NCBI RefSeq assembly: GCF_003265705.1
Contig: NW_020312867.1
Span: 2,941,307 to 3,005,306 of the forward strand
Reading direction: 5' to 3'
From: Callorhinus ursinus
Lineage: Eukaryota > Chordata > Mammalia > Carnivora > Otariidae
Length of the DNA stretch: 64,000 nucleotides
Part shown: positions 1 to 10,574 of the stretch, piece after piece
Layout of the letters: every line of letters starts with the position of its first letter
Numbering within the stretch: position 1 is the stretch's first letter
Notes under the pieces: generated by a model
Seen by the model: only the letters and a program-made list of their open reading frames with translations
Database searches by the model: none
Told to the model about the DNA's origin: nothing
Made by a program: the position numbers and the translations under genes

Positions 1-70
1 CTGTGGTTAAAGCCTAACCAGCTGACTCCAGTTTGGAAGTGTACCATTGGTATAAAACCTCTTTTACGTT

Positions 71-270
71 TGGGGCCTCTGGGTGGCTCAGATGGTTGGG
101 TGTCTGCCTTCGGCTCAGGTCATGATCTCAGGGTCCTAGGATTGAGCCCCGCATCGGGCTCCCGGCTCAGTGGGGAGCCTGCTTCTTCCTCTCCCTCTGC
201 CTGCCACTCCCCCTGCTTGTGCCCTCTCTCTGTCAAATAAATAAATCTTAAAAAACAAAACAAAACACGT
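71..270 (+). repeat. SINEC, group A
   Basis: Full-length copy from GGGCCTCTGGGTGGCTCAG to an A-rich AAACAAAACAAAAC tail. Short flanking match TCTTTTAC on both sides. Confidence 0.9.
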
Positions 271-595
271 CTTTTACAGATTCCCTGGGGGCATGCAGTG
301 CTGGAGACAAACTATCATTCATTCTGTCATAGATTGTTGGAAGAATACCTCATCCAAGGTCCAAGACAGAAAAGGTAAGTTTTCAGTCTACTGGGCCTGG
401 TAGCAAAGGATTGTGATGGGGAGTTTGATCTGGAGGGTTAGGAAAGATGGAGCTCTGAAGGAAGAGTAGGAGTTAAGGGGAAGAGGGAAAGAAAGAGAGC
501 ATTCCAGGAGTTGAAACCCTGTCAGCCACTGGTAGGGAATAAAGCCACAAGTTGGGTAGGAGTGGGAGGGGCATGCTGAAGAATTTGTTTTTGTT

Positions 596-1458
596 TTTTC
601 CGGTTTTATTGAAATATAATTGACATACATCACTGTAAAGTTTAAGGCCTACCTCTTGGTGGTTTGATTTACATATATTGTGAAATGATCACAACAATAG
701 ATACAGCTAATTCCGTCTTCTTATGTAGATGCAATGAAAAGAAGAAAAAAATTTTCTTTGTGATGAGAACGCTTAGGATTTATTCTTTTAGCAATTTTCC
801 AATGTGTCAGTACAGCATTGTTAGCTATTGTCCTCATGTCTACCTTACATCCTTACTATTTATTCATCTCAACTGGAAGTTTGTATCTTTTAACGACTAC
901 CTTCCTCCGTCTCCCCCTCCCCCATCACCCACCTCTGGTAACCACAAGTCTGATCTCTTTTTCTGAGTCTGTTTTTTAAGATTACACACGTAAGTGAGAT
1001 CATAAAGTATTTGTCTTTCTCCAACTGACTTATTTTACTCAGCATAAACCTCCAAGGTCCATACATGTTGTCACAAATGGTAGGATTTCCTCATTTTTTG
1101 TGGCTGAGTAATATTCCATGGTGTATATACCACAACTTCTTTATCCATTCATTCATTGGTGGACATTTAGGTTGTTTCCATGCCTTGGTTCTTGTAAATA
1201 ATGCTGCTATGAACATGGGGTACAGATATCTTTTCAAGTTAGTGTTTTCATTTCCTTATTTCTTAGTGTTATATATTCCCAAAAGTGGAATTGCTGGTTC
1301 ATAGAGTATTTCTATTTTTAATTTTTTGAGGATCCTCCATATTGTTTTCCATAGTGGCAGCACCAATTTATATTCCCACCAACAGTGCACAAGGATTCCC
1401 TTTTCTCTACATCCATAGATGTGAGACCAGACCCCCCTTGTCTTTTTGATGATGGCCC
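596..1458 (-). mobile_element. Old LINE-1 3' end (L1M type)
   Basis: The plus strand carries the reversed ORF2 C-terminal and 3'UTR words (GGCTGAGTAATATTCCATGG, ATTGTTTTCCATAGTGGCAG). The 3' terminus is at 596. A small internal deletion separates the last piece near 1438-1458. Frames are broken. Confidence 0.85.
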
Positions 1459-1660
1459 TGAAGAAATTATTTTTGTCCGAAGGGTGGAGGAAGCCACAGA
1501 AGGGATTTGAGCAGGGGTACTTCACTTTTCAGGTTTGCATCTTAGCAAGGTCATTCTGGCTGCGATCAGAGTGGGAGACTAGTTTAAAGACTGTTAAAGT
1601 CACTCAGGAGATATGGGGGGGCACTGACGATGGAGACAATTGGAATAAAACAGTAAATTC
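1459..1660. other. Unclassified stretch
   Basis: About 200 bp between a LINE-1 end and a SINE. No recognised repeat or gene. Confidence 0.4.
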
Positions 1661-1832
1661 TTTATTTTTTTTTTAAAAAGGCTTTATTAATTTGACAGAG
1701 AGAGGACAAGTAGAGTGGCAGGTAGAAAGAGAGAGAGAAGCAGGCTCCCTGCTGAGCATCAGGGCAGGGTCCTGGGATCATGATGTGAGCCGAAGGCAGA
1801 CGCCTAACCAACTGAGCCATCCAGGTGCCCCT
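1661..1832 (-). repeat. SINEC, diverged group A/B copy
   Basis: T-run then reversed SINE body ending GCCATCCAGGTGCCCC. Slightly shortened and diverged. Confidence 0.85.
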
Positions 1833-1898
1833 AAATTATTTTTTAAACTTAATTTTTTTTTACTTGCTGTAAAGTATACATAACAAAATTTACATTTT

Positions 1899-2095
1899 TT
1901 TAAAAGATTTATTTATTTATTTATTTGACAAAGAGACATACAGCGAGAGAGGGAACACAAGCAGGGGGAGTGGGAGAGGGAGAAGCAGGCTTCCCCCCCG
2001 AGCAGGGAGCCCAATGTGGGGCTTGATCCCAGGAGCCTGGGATCATGACCTGAGCTGAAGGCAGACGCTTAACGACTGAGCCACCCAGGCACCCC
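1899..2095 (-). repeat. SINEC, group A, inside LINE-1
   Basis: Perfect 17-bp target duplication ACAAAATTTACATTTTT at 1882-1898 and 2096-2112, followed by AA as expected for LINE-1 endonuclease cutting. Confidence 0.95.
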
Positions 2096-2251
2096 ACAAA
2101 ATTTACATTTTTAAGTGTACAGTTTGGTGGCACAGGGAAGTACATTTACTTTGTTGTGTAGATGCCATCACCATCCATTTTCAGAACGCTTTCATCTTGC
2201 AAAACTGGAAGTTTTGTGCCCTCAAAGTAGTTACTCCTCAAATCTCTCTCT

Positions 2252-2472
2252 CTTTTTTTTTTTTTTTATTTTTTTATTTTTTATTTTTTTTTTTTAAAGA
2301 TTTTATTTATTTATTCATGAGAGACACAGAGAGAGAGAGAGCGAGAGAGAGGCAGAGGGAGAAGCAGGCTCCCAAGGAGCAGGGAGCCCGATGCGGGACT
2401 CGATCCCAGGACTTTGGGATCATGACCTGAGCCGAAGGCAGACGCTTAACCATCTGAGCCACCCAGGCGCCC
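2252..2472 (-). repeat. SINEC, group C
   Basis: Carries TTCATGAGAGACACAGAGAG and CTCCCAAGGAGCAGGGAG, diagnostic of group C. Long interrupted T-run at its 3' end. Directly abuts the next SINE. Confidence 0.92.
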
Positions 2473-2677
2473 TCTCTTTTTTTTTTTTTTAAGATTTTAT
2501 TTATTTATTTGACAGAGAGACACAGTGAGAGAGGGAACACAAGCAGGGGGAGTGGGAGAGGGAGAAGCAGGCTTCCTGGGGAGCAGGGAGTCCGATGTGG
2601 GGCTCGATCCCAGGACCCTGGGATCATGATCTGACCGAAGGCAGATGCTTAACGACTGAGCCACCCAGGCGTCCCTC
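2473..2677 (-). repeat. SINEC, group A
   Basis: Same orientation as the preceding copy, joined through a T-run. The CTCAATCTCTCTTT right flank resembles the left flank of the pair (CTCAAATCTCTCTC), so the two together occupy one original site. Confidence 0.92.
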
Positions 2678-2862
2678 CTCAATCTCTCTTTATCCCAGTC
2701 CCCAACAACTACCATTGTACTTTCTGTCCCTAAATTTGACTAAGTGCCTCATAAGAGTGGAATCACACCGTGTTAGTCCTTTTCTGATTGGCTTATTTCA
2801 GTTAGCATACTGTTTTCAGGATTCATCCATGGTATAGCCAGTGTCAGAATTTCCTTCCTTTT

Positions 2863-3089
2863 CTTTTTTTTTTTAATTAAAAAAATTTTTTTTAAAGATT
2901 ATTTATTTATTTATTTATTTGACAGAGAATGAGACAGCGAGAGAGGGAACACAAGCAGGGGGAGTGGGAGAGGGAGAAGCAGGCTTCCCGCTGAGCAGGG
3001 AGCCCGATGCAGGGCTAGATCCCAGGACCCTGGGATCATGACGTGAGCTGAAGGCAGATGCTCAACCGACCGAGCCACCCAGGCCACCT
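2863..3089 (-). repeat. SINEC, group A
   Basis: 16-bp target duplication GAATTTCCTTCCTTTT at 2847-2862 and 3090-3105. Confidence 0.95.
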
Positions 3090-3149
3090 GAATTTCCTTC
3101 CTTTTTAAGGCAGGATAACTTTGTTAAATGTTCTTTAGGTGTTTATTGT

Positions 3150-3820
3150 ATATACTGTTAACCTTAAAAATAAAACTCACTTTTTTTACCAGCAAAAATT
3201 AGTTTATTTGGGAATAGCAGAGTATTGCTATTTGGGACATGCAAACTATAGCAAAATGATAGGCAAATCCAAAGAACAAAGGAGAGAAATTTGCTTTTAT
3301 AGAGGAAGGGGATTGGGAGGGGCTTTTATAAACAAAAAGTACATGTTGGATTAAACTAGGAGTTTGAAGTATAGTGGCTTTTCATTGGCTGTAACAGTTG
3401 TAATGGTCTTTCATTGACTGGGCTGTTGCTGGGCGAGGAGAAGATCTTTCTTCCTCCTGCTGGGGTAGTAAAAAATAGGCTTCTTCCTGTTGGGAGTTAA
3501 AGGTATGTCTGTTGGGGTCTTTCTGTTTATTTATTTATTTATTTTAAAGATTTTTATTTAATTATTTGAGAGAGCGAGAATGAGAGAGAGAGAGCACATG
3601 AGAGGGGGTAGGGTCGGAGGGAGAAGCAGACTCCCGCTGAGTGGGGAGCCCGATGCGGGATTCGATGCAGGACTCAATCCCGGGACTCCAGGATCATGAC
3701 CTGAGCTGAAGGCAGTCACTTAACCAACTGAGCCACCCAGGCGCCCTGGGGTCTTTCTGTTTAATTGATGAGGACTGATAATGCGTGAGAGCTCCTTCTG
3801 CTGGCCTCCCAACTCTTTTA
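3150..3820 (-). mobile_element. Solo LTR of an endogenous retrovirus, split by a SINE
   Basis: Read on the minus strand: a U3-like part with CCAAT boxes, two TATAAAAG words (3323-3330 and 3294-3301), then AATAAA at 3208-3203 about 90 nt after the second, then a short U5-like end. This TATA-to-polyA spacing is characteristic of a retroviral LTR. The start is near 3818, the end near 3150-3180; exact termini and family are unclear. No gag, pol or env coding sequence is adjacent. Confidence 0.65.
3530..3746 (-). repeat. SINEC, group B, inside the solo LTR
   Basis: 17-bp target duplication TGGGGTCTTTCTGTTTA at 3513-3529 and 3747-3763. Confidence 0.95.
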
Positions 3821-3846
3821 TTATTTAATTTTTTTAAAGACTTTTT

Positions 3847-4256
3847 AGAATTTATTTTTTAAAAGAATTTATTTATAAGAGAGAGAGCACAATGGGGCGC
3901 CTGGGTGGCTCAGTTGTTAAGCGTCTGCCTTCGGCTCAGGTCATGGTCCCAGGGTCCTGGAATGGAGCCCTGCATCAGGCTCCCTGCTCCGCGGGAAGCC
4001 TGCTTCTTCTGCCTCTCCCATTCCCCCTGCTTGTGTTCCCTCTCTTGCTGTGTCTCCCTCTTTCAAATAAATAAATAAAATCCTTAAAAAAAAAGAGAGA
4101 GAGAGCACAAGTAGGCAGAGTGGCAGGCAGAGGGAGAGAGAGAAGCAGGCTCTCTGTTGAGCAGAGAGCCCAATGCGGGGCTTGATCCCAGGACTCTGGG
4201 ATCATGACCTGAGCCGAAGGCAGACACTTAACCGACTAAGCCACCCCAGGTGCCCC
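3847..4256 (-). repeat. SINEC, older copy, interrupted
   Basis: The 3' part lies at 3847-3892 and the body at 4094-4256, separated by a plus-strand SINE. Confidence 0.85.
3893..4093 (+). repeat. SINEC, group A, nested in a minus-strand SINE
   Basis: Flanked by AGAGAGAGAGCACAA on both sides. Full length, GGGGCGCCTGGGTGGCTCAG to an A-rich tail. Confidence 0.93.
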
Positions 4257-4261
4257 ATAAA

Positions 4262-4370
4262 ATTTATTTTTTTATTTTTTAAGTAATTGCTACACCCAGT
4301 GTGGTGCTTGAACTCACAACCCTGAGATCAAGAGTTGCATGTTCCATCTATTGAGGCAGTCAGGCGCCCA
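4262..4370 (-). repeat. SINEC-related ancient short copy, group E
   Basis: Carries ACCCTGAGATCAAGAGTTG and GGCAGTCAGGCGCCC; diverged. Confidence 0.75.
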
Positions 4371-4378
4371 CATTTCCA

Positions 4379-4600
4379 TTTTTTTTTTTAAATTTATTTG
4401 TTTATTTGTGAGAGAGAGTGTGTGTGCACATGAGGGGGGAGGAGCAGAGGGATAGAGAGAGGAAGAGAATCTCAAGCTGACTCTCCGCTGAGCTCGGAGC
4501 CCAGCATGGGGTTCTATCCCAAGACCCTGAGATCATGACCTGAGCTGAAATCAAGAGTCGACCGACCACTTTACTGACTGAGCCACCCAGGTCCCCCCCA
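4379..4600 (-). repeat. SINEC, group D
   Basis: Older full-length type with CTGAGCTGAAATCAAGAGTC. Imperfect flanks CATTTCCAT / CATCTCCAT. Confidence 0.88.
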
Positions 4601-4940
4601 TCTCCATCTTAAATGAGGTTCCCTTTATTCAGTTTCATAATATATACCTTATTTTGTTATTTTTTCGTCTACTGGGGTACACCTAGGCTGCTTCCACCTC
4701 TTTGCTGTTGTGAATAATACTATTATGAATATGGGTATACAAATATCTTTTTATATTCCTGCTTTCCATTCTGTGGAGTATATACCCAGAGTGGAATTGC
4801 TGGATCATGTGATAATTCCTCTTTTTAATTTTTTGAGGAACGACCATACTGTTTTCTACAGTAGCTGCACCATTTTGCATTTCTACCAACAGTATGCAAG
4901 AGTTCCAATTTGTCCACATTCTCATCAACACTTGTTTTCT

Positions 4941-5150
4941 GTTTTTTTTTTTTAAGATTTTATTTATTTATTTGAGATAGAAAAAGCACACATGAGTTGG
5001 TGGGGAGGGGCAGAGGGAGAGGGAGAAGCAGACTCCCCAATGAGCAGGGAGTTGGACACGGGCTTGGACATGGGGCTCGATCCCAAGACCCTGAGATCAT
5101 GACTTAAACCAAAGGCAGATGCTTAAGCTACTGAGCCACCCTGGTGCCCC
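4941..5150 (-). repeat. SINEC, older A/D-like copy in LINE-1
   Basis: Interrupts LINE-1 ORF2 between TTGTTTTCTG and TTGATAATAGCC. Confidence 0.88.
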
Positions 5151-5447
5151 TTGATAATAGCCAACCTAATGGGTGTGAAGTGGTATCTCATTATGATTTT
5201 TATTTGCATTTTCCTAATGATTAGTGATGTTGAGCATCTTTTCATGTGCTTGTTGGTCATTTGTATGTCTTCGGAGAAATGTCTATTCCAGACCCTTGCC
5301 CATTTTTTGAGTCCTGTCATTTGTTTTTTGTTGTTGTTGTTGAGTTTTAGGAGTTCTGTATATATTCGGGATATTAATCCTTTGTCATTTATGTAATTTG
5401 CAAATATTTTCTCCTATTCTGTGGGTTACCTTTTTACAATGTGTTTG

Positions 5448-5648
5448 TGTTTTTTTTTTAAGATTTTATTTATTTATTTGACAGAGAGAGAGATAGTGAG
5501 AGCAGGAACACAAGCAGGGGGAGTGGGAGAGGGAGAAGTAGGCTTCTCACCAAGCAGGGAGCCTGATGTGGGGCTCGATCCCAGGACCCTGGGACCATGA
5601 CCTGAGCTGAAGGCAGATGCCTAACGACTGAGCCACCCAGGCGCCCCC
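5448..5648 (-). repeat. SINEC, group A
   Basis: Interrupts LINE-1. Full body ending GCCACCCAGGCGCCCC. Confidence 0.92.
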
Positions 5649-5703
5649 CCGTTTTTACTCTGTTGATAGTAGTATCCTTTGATATACAACAGTTTTTAAT
5701 TTG

Positions 5704-5808
5704 GGGGGCACCTGGCTGACTCAGTTGGTAGAGTATGTGACTGTTGATCTCAGGGTTGTGAGTTCATGCCCCTTTATTAAGTAGAGATTACTTAAAACAT
5801 TTTTTTAA
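5704..5808 (+). repeat. Ancient short SINEC, group E
   Basis: GGGGGCACCTGGCTGACTCAG head, tRNA-like body, short tail. Confidence 0.75.
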
Positions 5809-5893
5809 GTTTTTAATTTTCATGAAGTATAGTTTGTCTAATTTTTTGTTGTTGTTACTTGTGCTTTTGGTATCATATCCAGTAAATCACTGC

Positions 5894-6190
5894 CAGGGCA
5901 CCTAGTGAGCTCAGTTGGAAGAGCACGTGACTCTTTAAAAAAAAAGATTTATTTATTTTAGAGGAGAGGGGAGGGGCAGAGGGAGAGAGTCTTAAGCAGA
6001 CTCTGCACTGAGCGAGAGCCCAACATGGGGCTTGATCTCACAACCCTGAGATCAGGACCTGAGCCAAAACCAAGAGTCAGACACTCAACTGACTTTGCTA
6101 CCTAGGTGCCCCAGAGCATGTGACTCTTGATCTCAGGGTCATGATTTCAAGCCCCTTGTTGGGTGTAGAGATTACTTTAAAAAAAAACAA
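5894..6190 (+). repeat. Ancient short SINEC, group E, interrupted
   Basis: 5894-5935 and 6113-6190 are the two halves of one plus-strand copy ending in an A-rich tail. Confidence 0.78.
5936..6112 (-). repeat. SINEC, group D, nested in a plus-strand SINE
   Basis: Near-perfect 16-bp duplication AGAGCACGTGACTCTT / AGAGCATGTGACTCTT at 5920-5935 and 6113-6128. Confidence 0.9.
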
Positions 6191-6349
6191 CCAAAACAAC
6201 AACAACAACAAAATCTTAAAAAAATTGCTAAATCAATGTCAACAAGCTTCTCCCTTGATTTCTTCTAAGAGGTTTTTTAGTTTAGCACTTATATTTAGGT
6301 GTTTCATCCATTTTGATTTAATTTTTCTTGTTTAATGTAAACTCTGTAA

Positions 6350-6612
6350 ACTTCTGACCCTAAGATCAAGAGTCACATGCTCCAGGGCACCTGGGTGGCT
6401 CAGTCGTTGGGCCTCTGCCTTCGGCTCAGGTCGTGATCCCAGGGTCCTGGGATCGAGCCCTGCATTGGACTCCCTGCTCTGCGGGAAGCCTGCTTCTCCC
6501 TCTCCCACTCCCCCTGCTTGTGTTCCCTCTCTCGCTGTGTCTCTGTCAAATAAATAAAATCTTAAAAAAAAAAAAGTCACATGCTCCACCAACTGAGCCA
6601 GACAGGTGCCCC
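6350..6612 (-). repeat. Ancient short SINEC, group E, interrupted
   Basis: Halves at 6350-6384 and 6576-6612 (CCAACTGAGCCAGACAGGTG). Confidence 0.7.
6385..6575 (+). repeat. SINEC, group A, nested
   Basis: 13-bp duplication GTCACATGCTCCA at 6372-6384 and 6576-6588. Inverted relative to its host SINE. Confidence 0.94.
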
Positions 6613-6867
6613 ATTGAGTTATTTTTTTTATGTGGTGTTAGGTAAAGGTCCAACTTCATTCTTTTACATGTGGATATCCAGTTTTCTCAACACCATTTAT
6701 TAAAAAGACTGCCCTTCCTCCATCAAATGGCCTTAGCACCTTTGTTGAAGATCATTTGACCACATATGTGAGGGTATATTGCAAGCCTGTCAAATCCTAT
6801 TCCTTTGGTCTATTTATTTTTGTCATTGTGCCAATACCACACTTTTTGATTATTTTAGCTTTGTAAG

Positions 6868-7085
6868 TTTTTTTTAAATTTTTTTATTGTTATGTTAATC
6901 ACCATACATTACATCATTAGTTTTGGATGTAGTGTTCCATGATTCATTGTTTGTGCATAACACCCAGTGCTCTACGCAGAACGTGCCCTCTTTAATACCC
7001 ATCACCAGGCTAACCCATCCCCCCACCCCCCTCCCCTCTAGAACCCTCAGTTTGTTTTTCAGAGTCCATTGTCTCTCATGGTTGG
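6868..7085 (-). mobile_element. Younger carnivore LINE-1, 3'UTR end only
   Basis: 5'-truncated copy of about 0.2 kb inserted in the older LINE-1 at GCTTTGTA. The right flank resumes GCTTTGTAGTAAGTTTTG. Very similar to the copy at 30040-30320. Contains ACCCCCCTCCCCTCTAGAAC. Confidence 0.85.
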
Positions 7086-7229
7086 TCTGCTTTGTAGTAA
7101 GTTTTGAAATCAGGAGGTGTGAGTCTTCTAACTTTGTTCTTTTTCAAGATTGTTTTGGTTATTGGGGGTTCCTTAAGATTCCATATACATTTTAGAACGA
7201 GTTCCATTTCTGCAAAAAAAAAAAAAGTC

Positions 7230-7342
7230 ATTGGAAGGGCATCTGGCTGGTTCATTTGGTAGAACATGCATGCAACTCTTGATCTTGGGGTAGTGAGTTC
7301 AAGCCCCTATTGGGCGTGGAAGCCTATTAAAAAAAAAAAAAC
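7230..7342 (+). repeat. Ancient short SINEC, group E
   Basis: GGGCATCTGGCTGGTTCA head and a tail of 12 A. Confidence 0.72.
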
Positions 7343-7502
7343 AACAGTGGGGTTTTGATAGAGATTGCAGTGAAAATCTGTAGGTAAGTCTTCCAATCCA
7401 TGAACACAAGATATTTTTCCATTTATTTTTATCTTTCTTATTTTTATTCAGCAATGTTTTCTAGTTTTTGGTACATAAGTCTCACTTCTTTGGTTAATTC
7501 TT

Positions 7503-7695
7503 TTTTTAAAGATTTTATTTATTTACTTGAGAGAGAGAGAATGAGAGATAGAGAGCATGAGAGGGAAGAGGGTCAGAGGGAGAAGCAGACTCCCCGCTGA
7601 GCAGGGAGCCCGATGTGGGACTCGATCCCAGGACTCCAGGATCATGACCTGAGCCGAAGGCAGTCGCTTAACCAACTGAGCCACCCAGGCGCCCC
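7503..7695 (-). repeat. SINEC, group B
   Basis: 16-bp duplication TCTTTGGTTAATTCTT at 7487-7502 and 7696-7711, followed by AA. Confidence 0.95.
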
Positions 7696-7960
7696 TCTTT
7701 GGTTAATTCTTAACTATTTTATTCTTTTTGATGCTATTACAATTTGAAAAATTTTTTTTAAATTTCCTTTTTGGATTGTTCATTGTTCGTGAGTAGAAAC
7801 ACAACTGATTTTTGTGTGATTTTGTATCCTGCAACTTTGCTGAATCCATTTATTCTTTTCTTTTTCCTTTTGGTGGAGTCTTTAGGATTTTACATATGTG
7901 ATCATATCATCTGTAAACAGATTTTATTTTTTGCAAGAAGAGTTTTATATGTAGTATTAT

Positions 7961-9029
7961 ATTGTGAAGCTCTTAACTCTGAGATTCATTAAGTTTGTGA
8001 TTACGTGGGGGGGGTGTCACAGAAAGTTATATTTAGAGGGGTCCTTAGATTCAGTCCAGCTCAGTGTCACACAGCAAGTTAGAGGTTCAGTAGGCATCGG
8101 AAACCTGATCTGTGTTCCTCCTCTTAGTTTTCTAGGAGCAGACAAAGCCAAGCTGGGAGTTAGCATGGAGAACCCTTGCCTGGAGGGTATTTATGGGGCT
8201 GAGACTTAATCCCTTTGTGCTTTCACCCAAGGCTTTCCTTATCTTAGGAAGTGGGGAGTCTGGCTGAATCCCAGTGCATCCATCTGGTTAAAATAAACAT
8301 CCTGGGTGGTCTAAGATGGAGAAGAACTTGATGAAGAGTCAGATTTGGAAGTGGGAGAGAGATTTGGAAGTAGGACAGATTTTGCCTTTTTGAGGTTGGG
8401 ACCTTTTAAGCACCAGTTAAACACACCATCTCAGCCTCGGGACTGAGTATGTCCTCTCCACTGAAGGCGTCTGTGCCACTGCCAGCTGCTTGTAGGACGG
8501 CTTGGAGAGGAAAGTGTGCTCGAGGGGTAAGATTGGGGGCCCTGGACAGACACAGAGGGAGTCACAGAAATCAGAGTCCCATGGGGAAAAAAACCACAAG
8601 CTGTGGAAAGAGCACCCGTTGTGAAGTAGAGGTCTGAGTTTGTATCCAGGCCCTCTTTTTGCCTAAGATAAATGTTTTACTAGTACTTACTGGGTTCTTA
8701 CTGGGTGCCAACTTTGCTAACTGTTTTACATGTTTTCCTCTAAAAGTTGGCTGGGCTCTTAACCACTATACTTAACTCCTTTTATTTTAAAATTTTCCAT
8801 AGTAAATGTGGATTATTTGTGTAATTAAAATGACCATCTCAGGAAGGTTACACTTGACCTTCAGGCCACAATAGACTCCTGGGAGCTGGGTGGAAGTCAA
8901 ATGGTTTGGCAGGGGGAGGGGTAAACTACTTGGTGGTACCCTTCTTCCTCTTACCTTAAAACTTTGAAAGATGAGGTGCTGTCTTAACCTAGCAGCTTCC
9001 TTGGGATAAGTCAGTGTCCTGATCATAAA
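7961..9029. other. Intergenic, mostly unique
   Basis: No gene recognised. Contains MIR remnants, including a minus-strand 5' end at 8690-8775 (CTCTTAACCACTATAC). Small open frames have no support. Confidence 0.55.
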
Positions 9030-9186
9030 TGATCAGGTCCCTGGAGCAATAGCATGAGAATCTCCTGTGGCATAAGTGAAGAGTGTAGATTCCTGGACTC
9101 CCTGGGAGTGAGGTCTGGGAATTTGCATTTTTGTAAGCTCTCCTGATGACTTTGATACATATTAAGGCTTGAGAACTACTCTGGGT
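9030..9186 (+). repeat. MER5A-like hAT DNA transposon remnant
   Basis: Words such as GGGAATTTGCATTTTTGTAA and CTTGAGAACTACTCT match the MER5A/Charlie pattern. Confidence 0.6.
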
Positions 9187-9189
9187 AAT

Positions 9190-9485
9190 TCCTTCCAGTT
9201 CTGCCACTTAACAGCTGTGTGGTATGGGGCAAGTTATTTTCACAGTTCTGTTTTACTCCCAGCCCTGTGCTGGGAGGCCAGATAATAGCAATATAAAACA
9301 ACAGTAACGTGGAGTGTCCTATTTCATCCTCCTAAGAGGTGAATATTACTATGCCCATTTTATTGATGAGGAGACTAAAGTTTGGAGTGGTAAGTTGACT
9401 TGCCTATGATTATGACACCTAATTAGATGACAGAGCCAGAATCTAAATGCAGGCTTAGATTATAAAGAAGTGCTTTGGAAACCAG
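9190..9485. repeat. Two MIR remnants
   Basis: A plus-oriented core near 9190-9262 (CTGCCACTTAACAGCTGTGT) and a minus-oriented copy at 9300-9485 (CCCATTTTATTGATGAGGAG). Confidence 0.65.
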
Positions 9486-9649
9486 TAACATTGAGAGCAT
9501 TGATAATTATTTCCACATTCCCCCGAGTTCCCTTCTCTACAGTTACAGTGGCTAACATACCAATGTTATAGCACACCAAGGCAGGCCAAAGGCCCTCCCC
9601 TCTGGGAGTTTTTCCCATTAGCAGTTTCTAAACTAGAATGTAGTTTTTT

Positions 9650-9868
9650 TCTTTTTTTTATTGTTTTTTTTTTTTTTTAGTAATCTTTACCCCCAACATG
9701 GGGCTAGAGCTCATGACCCTGAGATCAAGAGTTGTATGCTCCACTGACTGAGCCAGCCGGGCGCCCCTAGAGTGTACTTTTTAAAGTCATCTCTACACCC
9801 CACATGGGGCTCAAACTCATGACCCCAAGATCAAGAGTCACATGCTCTACTAACTGAGCCAGCCAATG
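9650..9868 (-). repeat. Two tandem ancient short SINEC copies, group E
   Basis: Copies at 9650-9767 and 9778-9868, each with GAGATCAAGAGT or CAAGATCAAGAGT and an ACTGAGCCAGCC end, separated by about 10 bp. Confidence 0.75.
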
Positions 9869-10388
9869 CATTTATTTATTTTTATTACTTATTTAAGCCA
9901 ATGCATTTAAATGCTGTTTCCTAAACGGGACTGTTAGAGGAAAGGTAGATGTCCTTAGATGATATTTCTAACTTCAGAGGAGAGGGACTCTAGCCACATT
10001 ATCCCTATCAACTTTCATTATCTAAAGTGCTTGCTTACTCTGGGGTTCATCAATTTGAAGCTTGATGCAGAAAATGCTTTTGGTTTCAGTTCTTTGAAAA
10101 GTGTTTATAGGAAGCCATCTCTTCTAAGGCAGTCAAACCATCCAAATCACTTCCCCTTTTAGGGTAATATTAATACTCAATTTTCCAGGTGAAAATGAGT
10201 ATTGAACTTATTTTGAAGACCCCTTCCAGCATGTTGCTATTCTGCCGAGCCCTAGGGCCAAGTATCCAGTTTGAGGGCTACTGATGGAGGGAAGTGGAAA
10301 CCAGGACCTTGGATGAATGGCTAAACTCTCTCAAACTGGAGCTCTTTAATCTGGGGAATGTGAATGGGGAGGCACTGACTCCCAATTT

Positions 10389-10574
10389 TTTTTTTTTTTA
10401 AAGATTTTATTTATTTGAGAGAGAACGAGAGACAGCATGAGAGGGAAGAGGGTCAGAGGGAGAAGCAGACTCCCTGTTGAGCAGGGAGCCTGATGCGGGA
10501 CTCAGTCCCGGGACTCCAGGATCATGACCTGAACCAAAGGCGGTTGCTTAACCAACTGAGCCACCCAGGCGCCC
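10389..10574 (-). repeat. SINEC, group B
   Basis: Flanked by TCCCAATTT on both sides. Nearest young SINE to the TGIF2 3' end. Confidence 0.92.

Larger units (their letters stand above)
1833..7960 (-). mobile_element. Long old LINE-1 (3' half), interrupted many times
   Basis: Pieces in collinear order on the minus strand: 3'UTR at 1845-1898, 2096-2250 and 2680-2862; ORF2 C-terminal part at 4610-4940 and 5151-5447; further ORF2 at 5809-5893, 6190-6350, 6613-6867, 7086-7229, 7343-7502 and 7696-7960. SINEs, a solo LTR and a younger LINE-1 separate them. Reading frames are broken throughout. Confidence 0.8.

Noticed and set aside
71..143. tRNA-like segments (A-box/B-box) at SINE heads
   Set aside because: They are the tRNA-Lys-derived parts of SINEs, not tRNA genes.
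1256..1525. Frames with LINE-1 ORF2-like peptides (e.g. [19 protein letters not shown])
   Set aside because: Remnants of LINE-1 ORF2 with frameshifts and stops; not functional genes.
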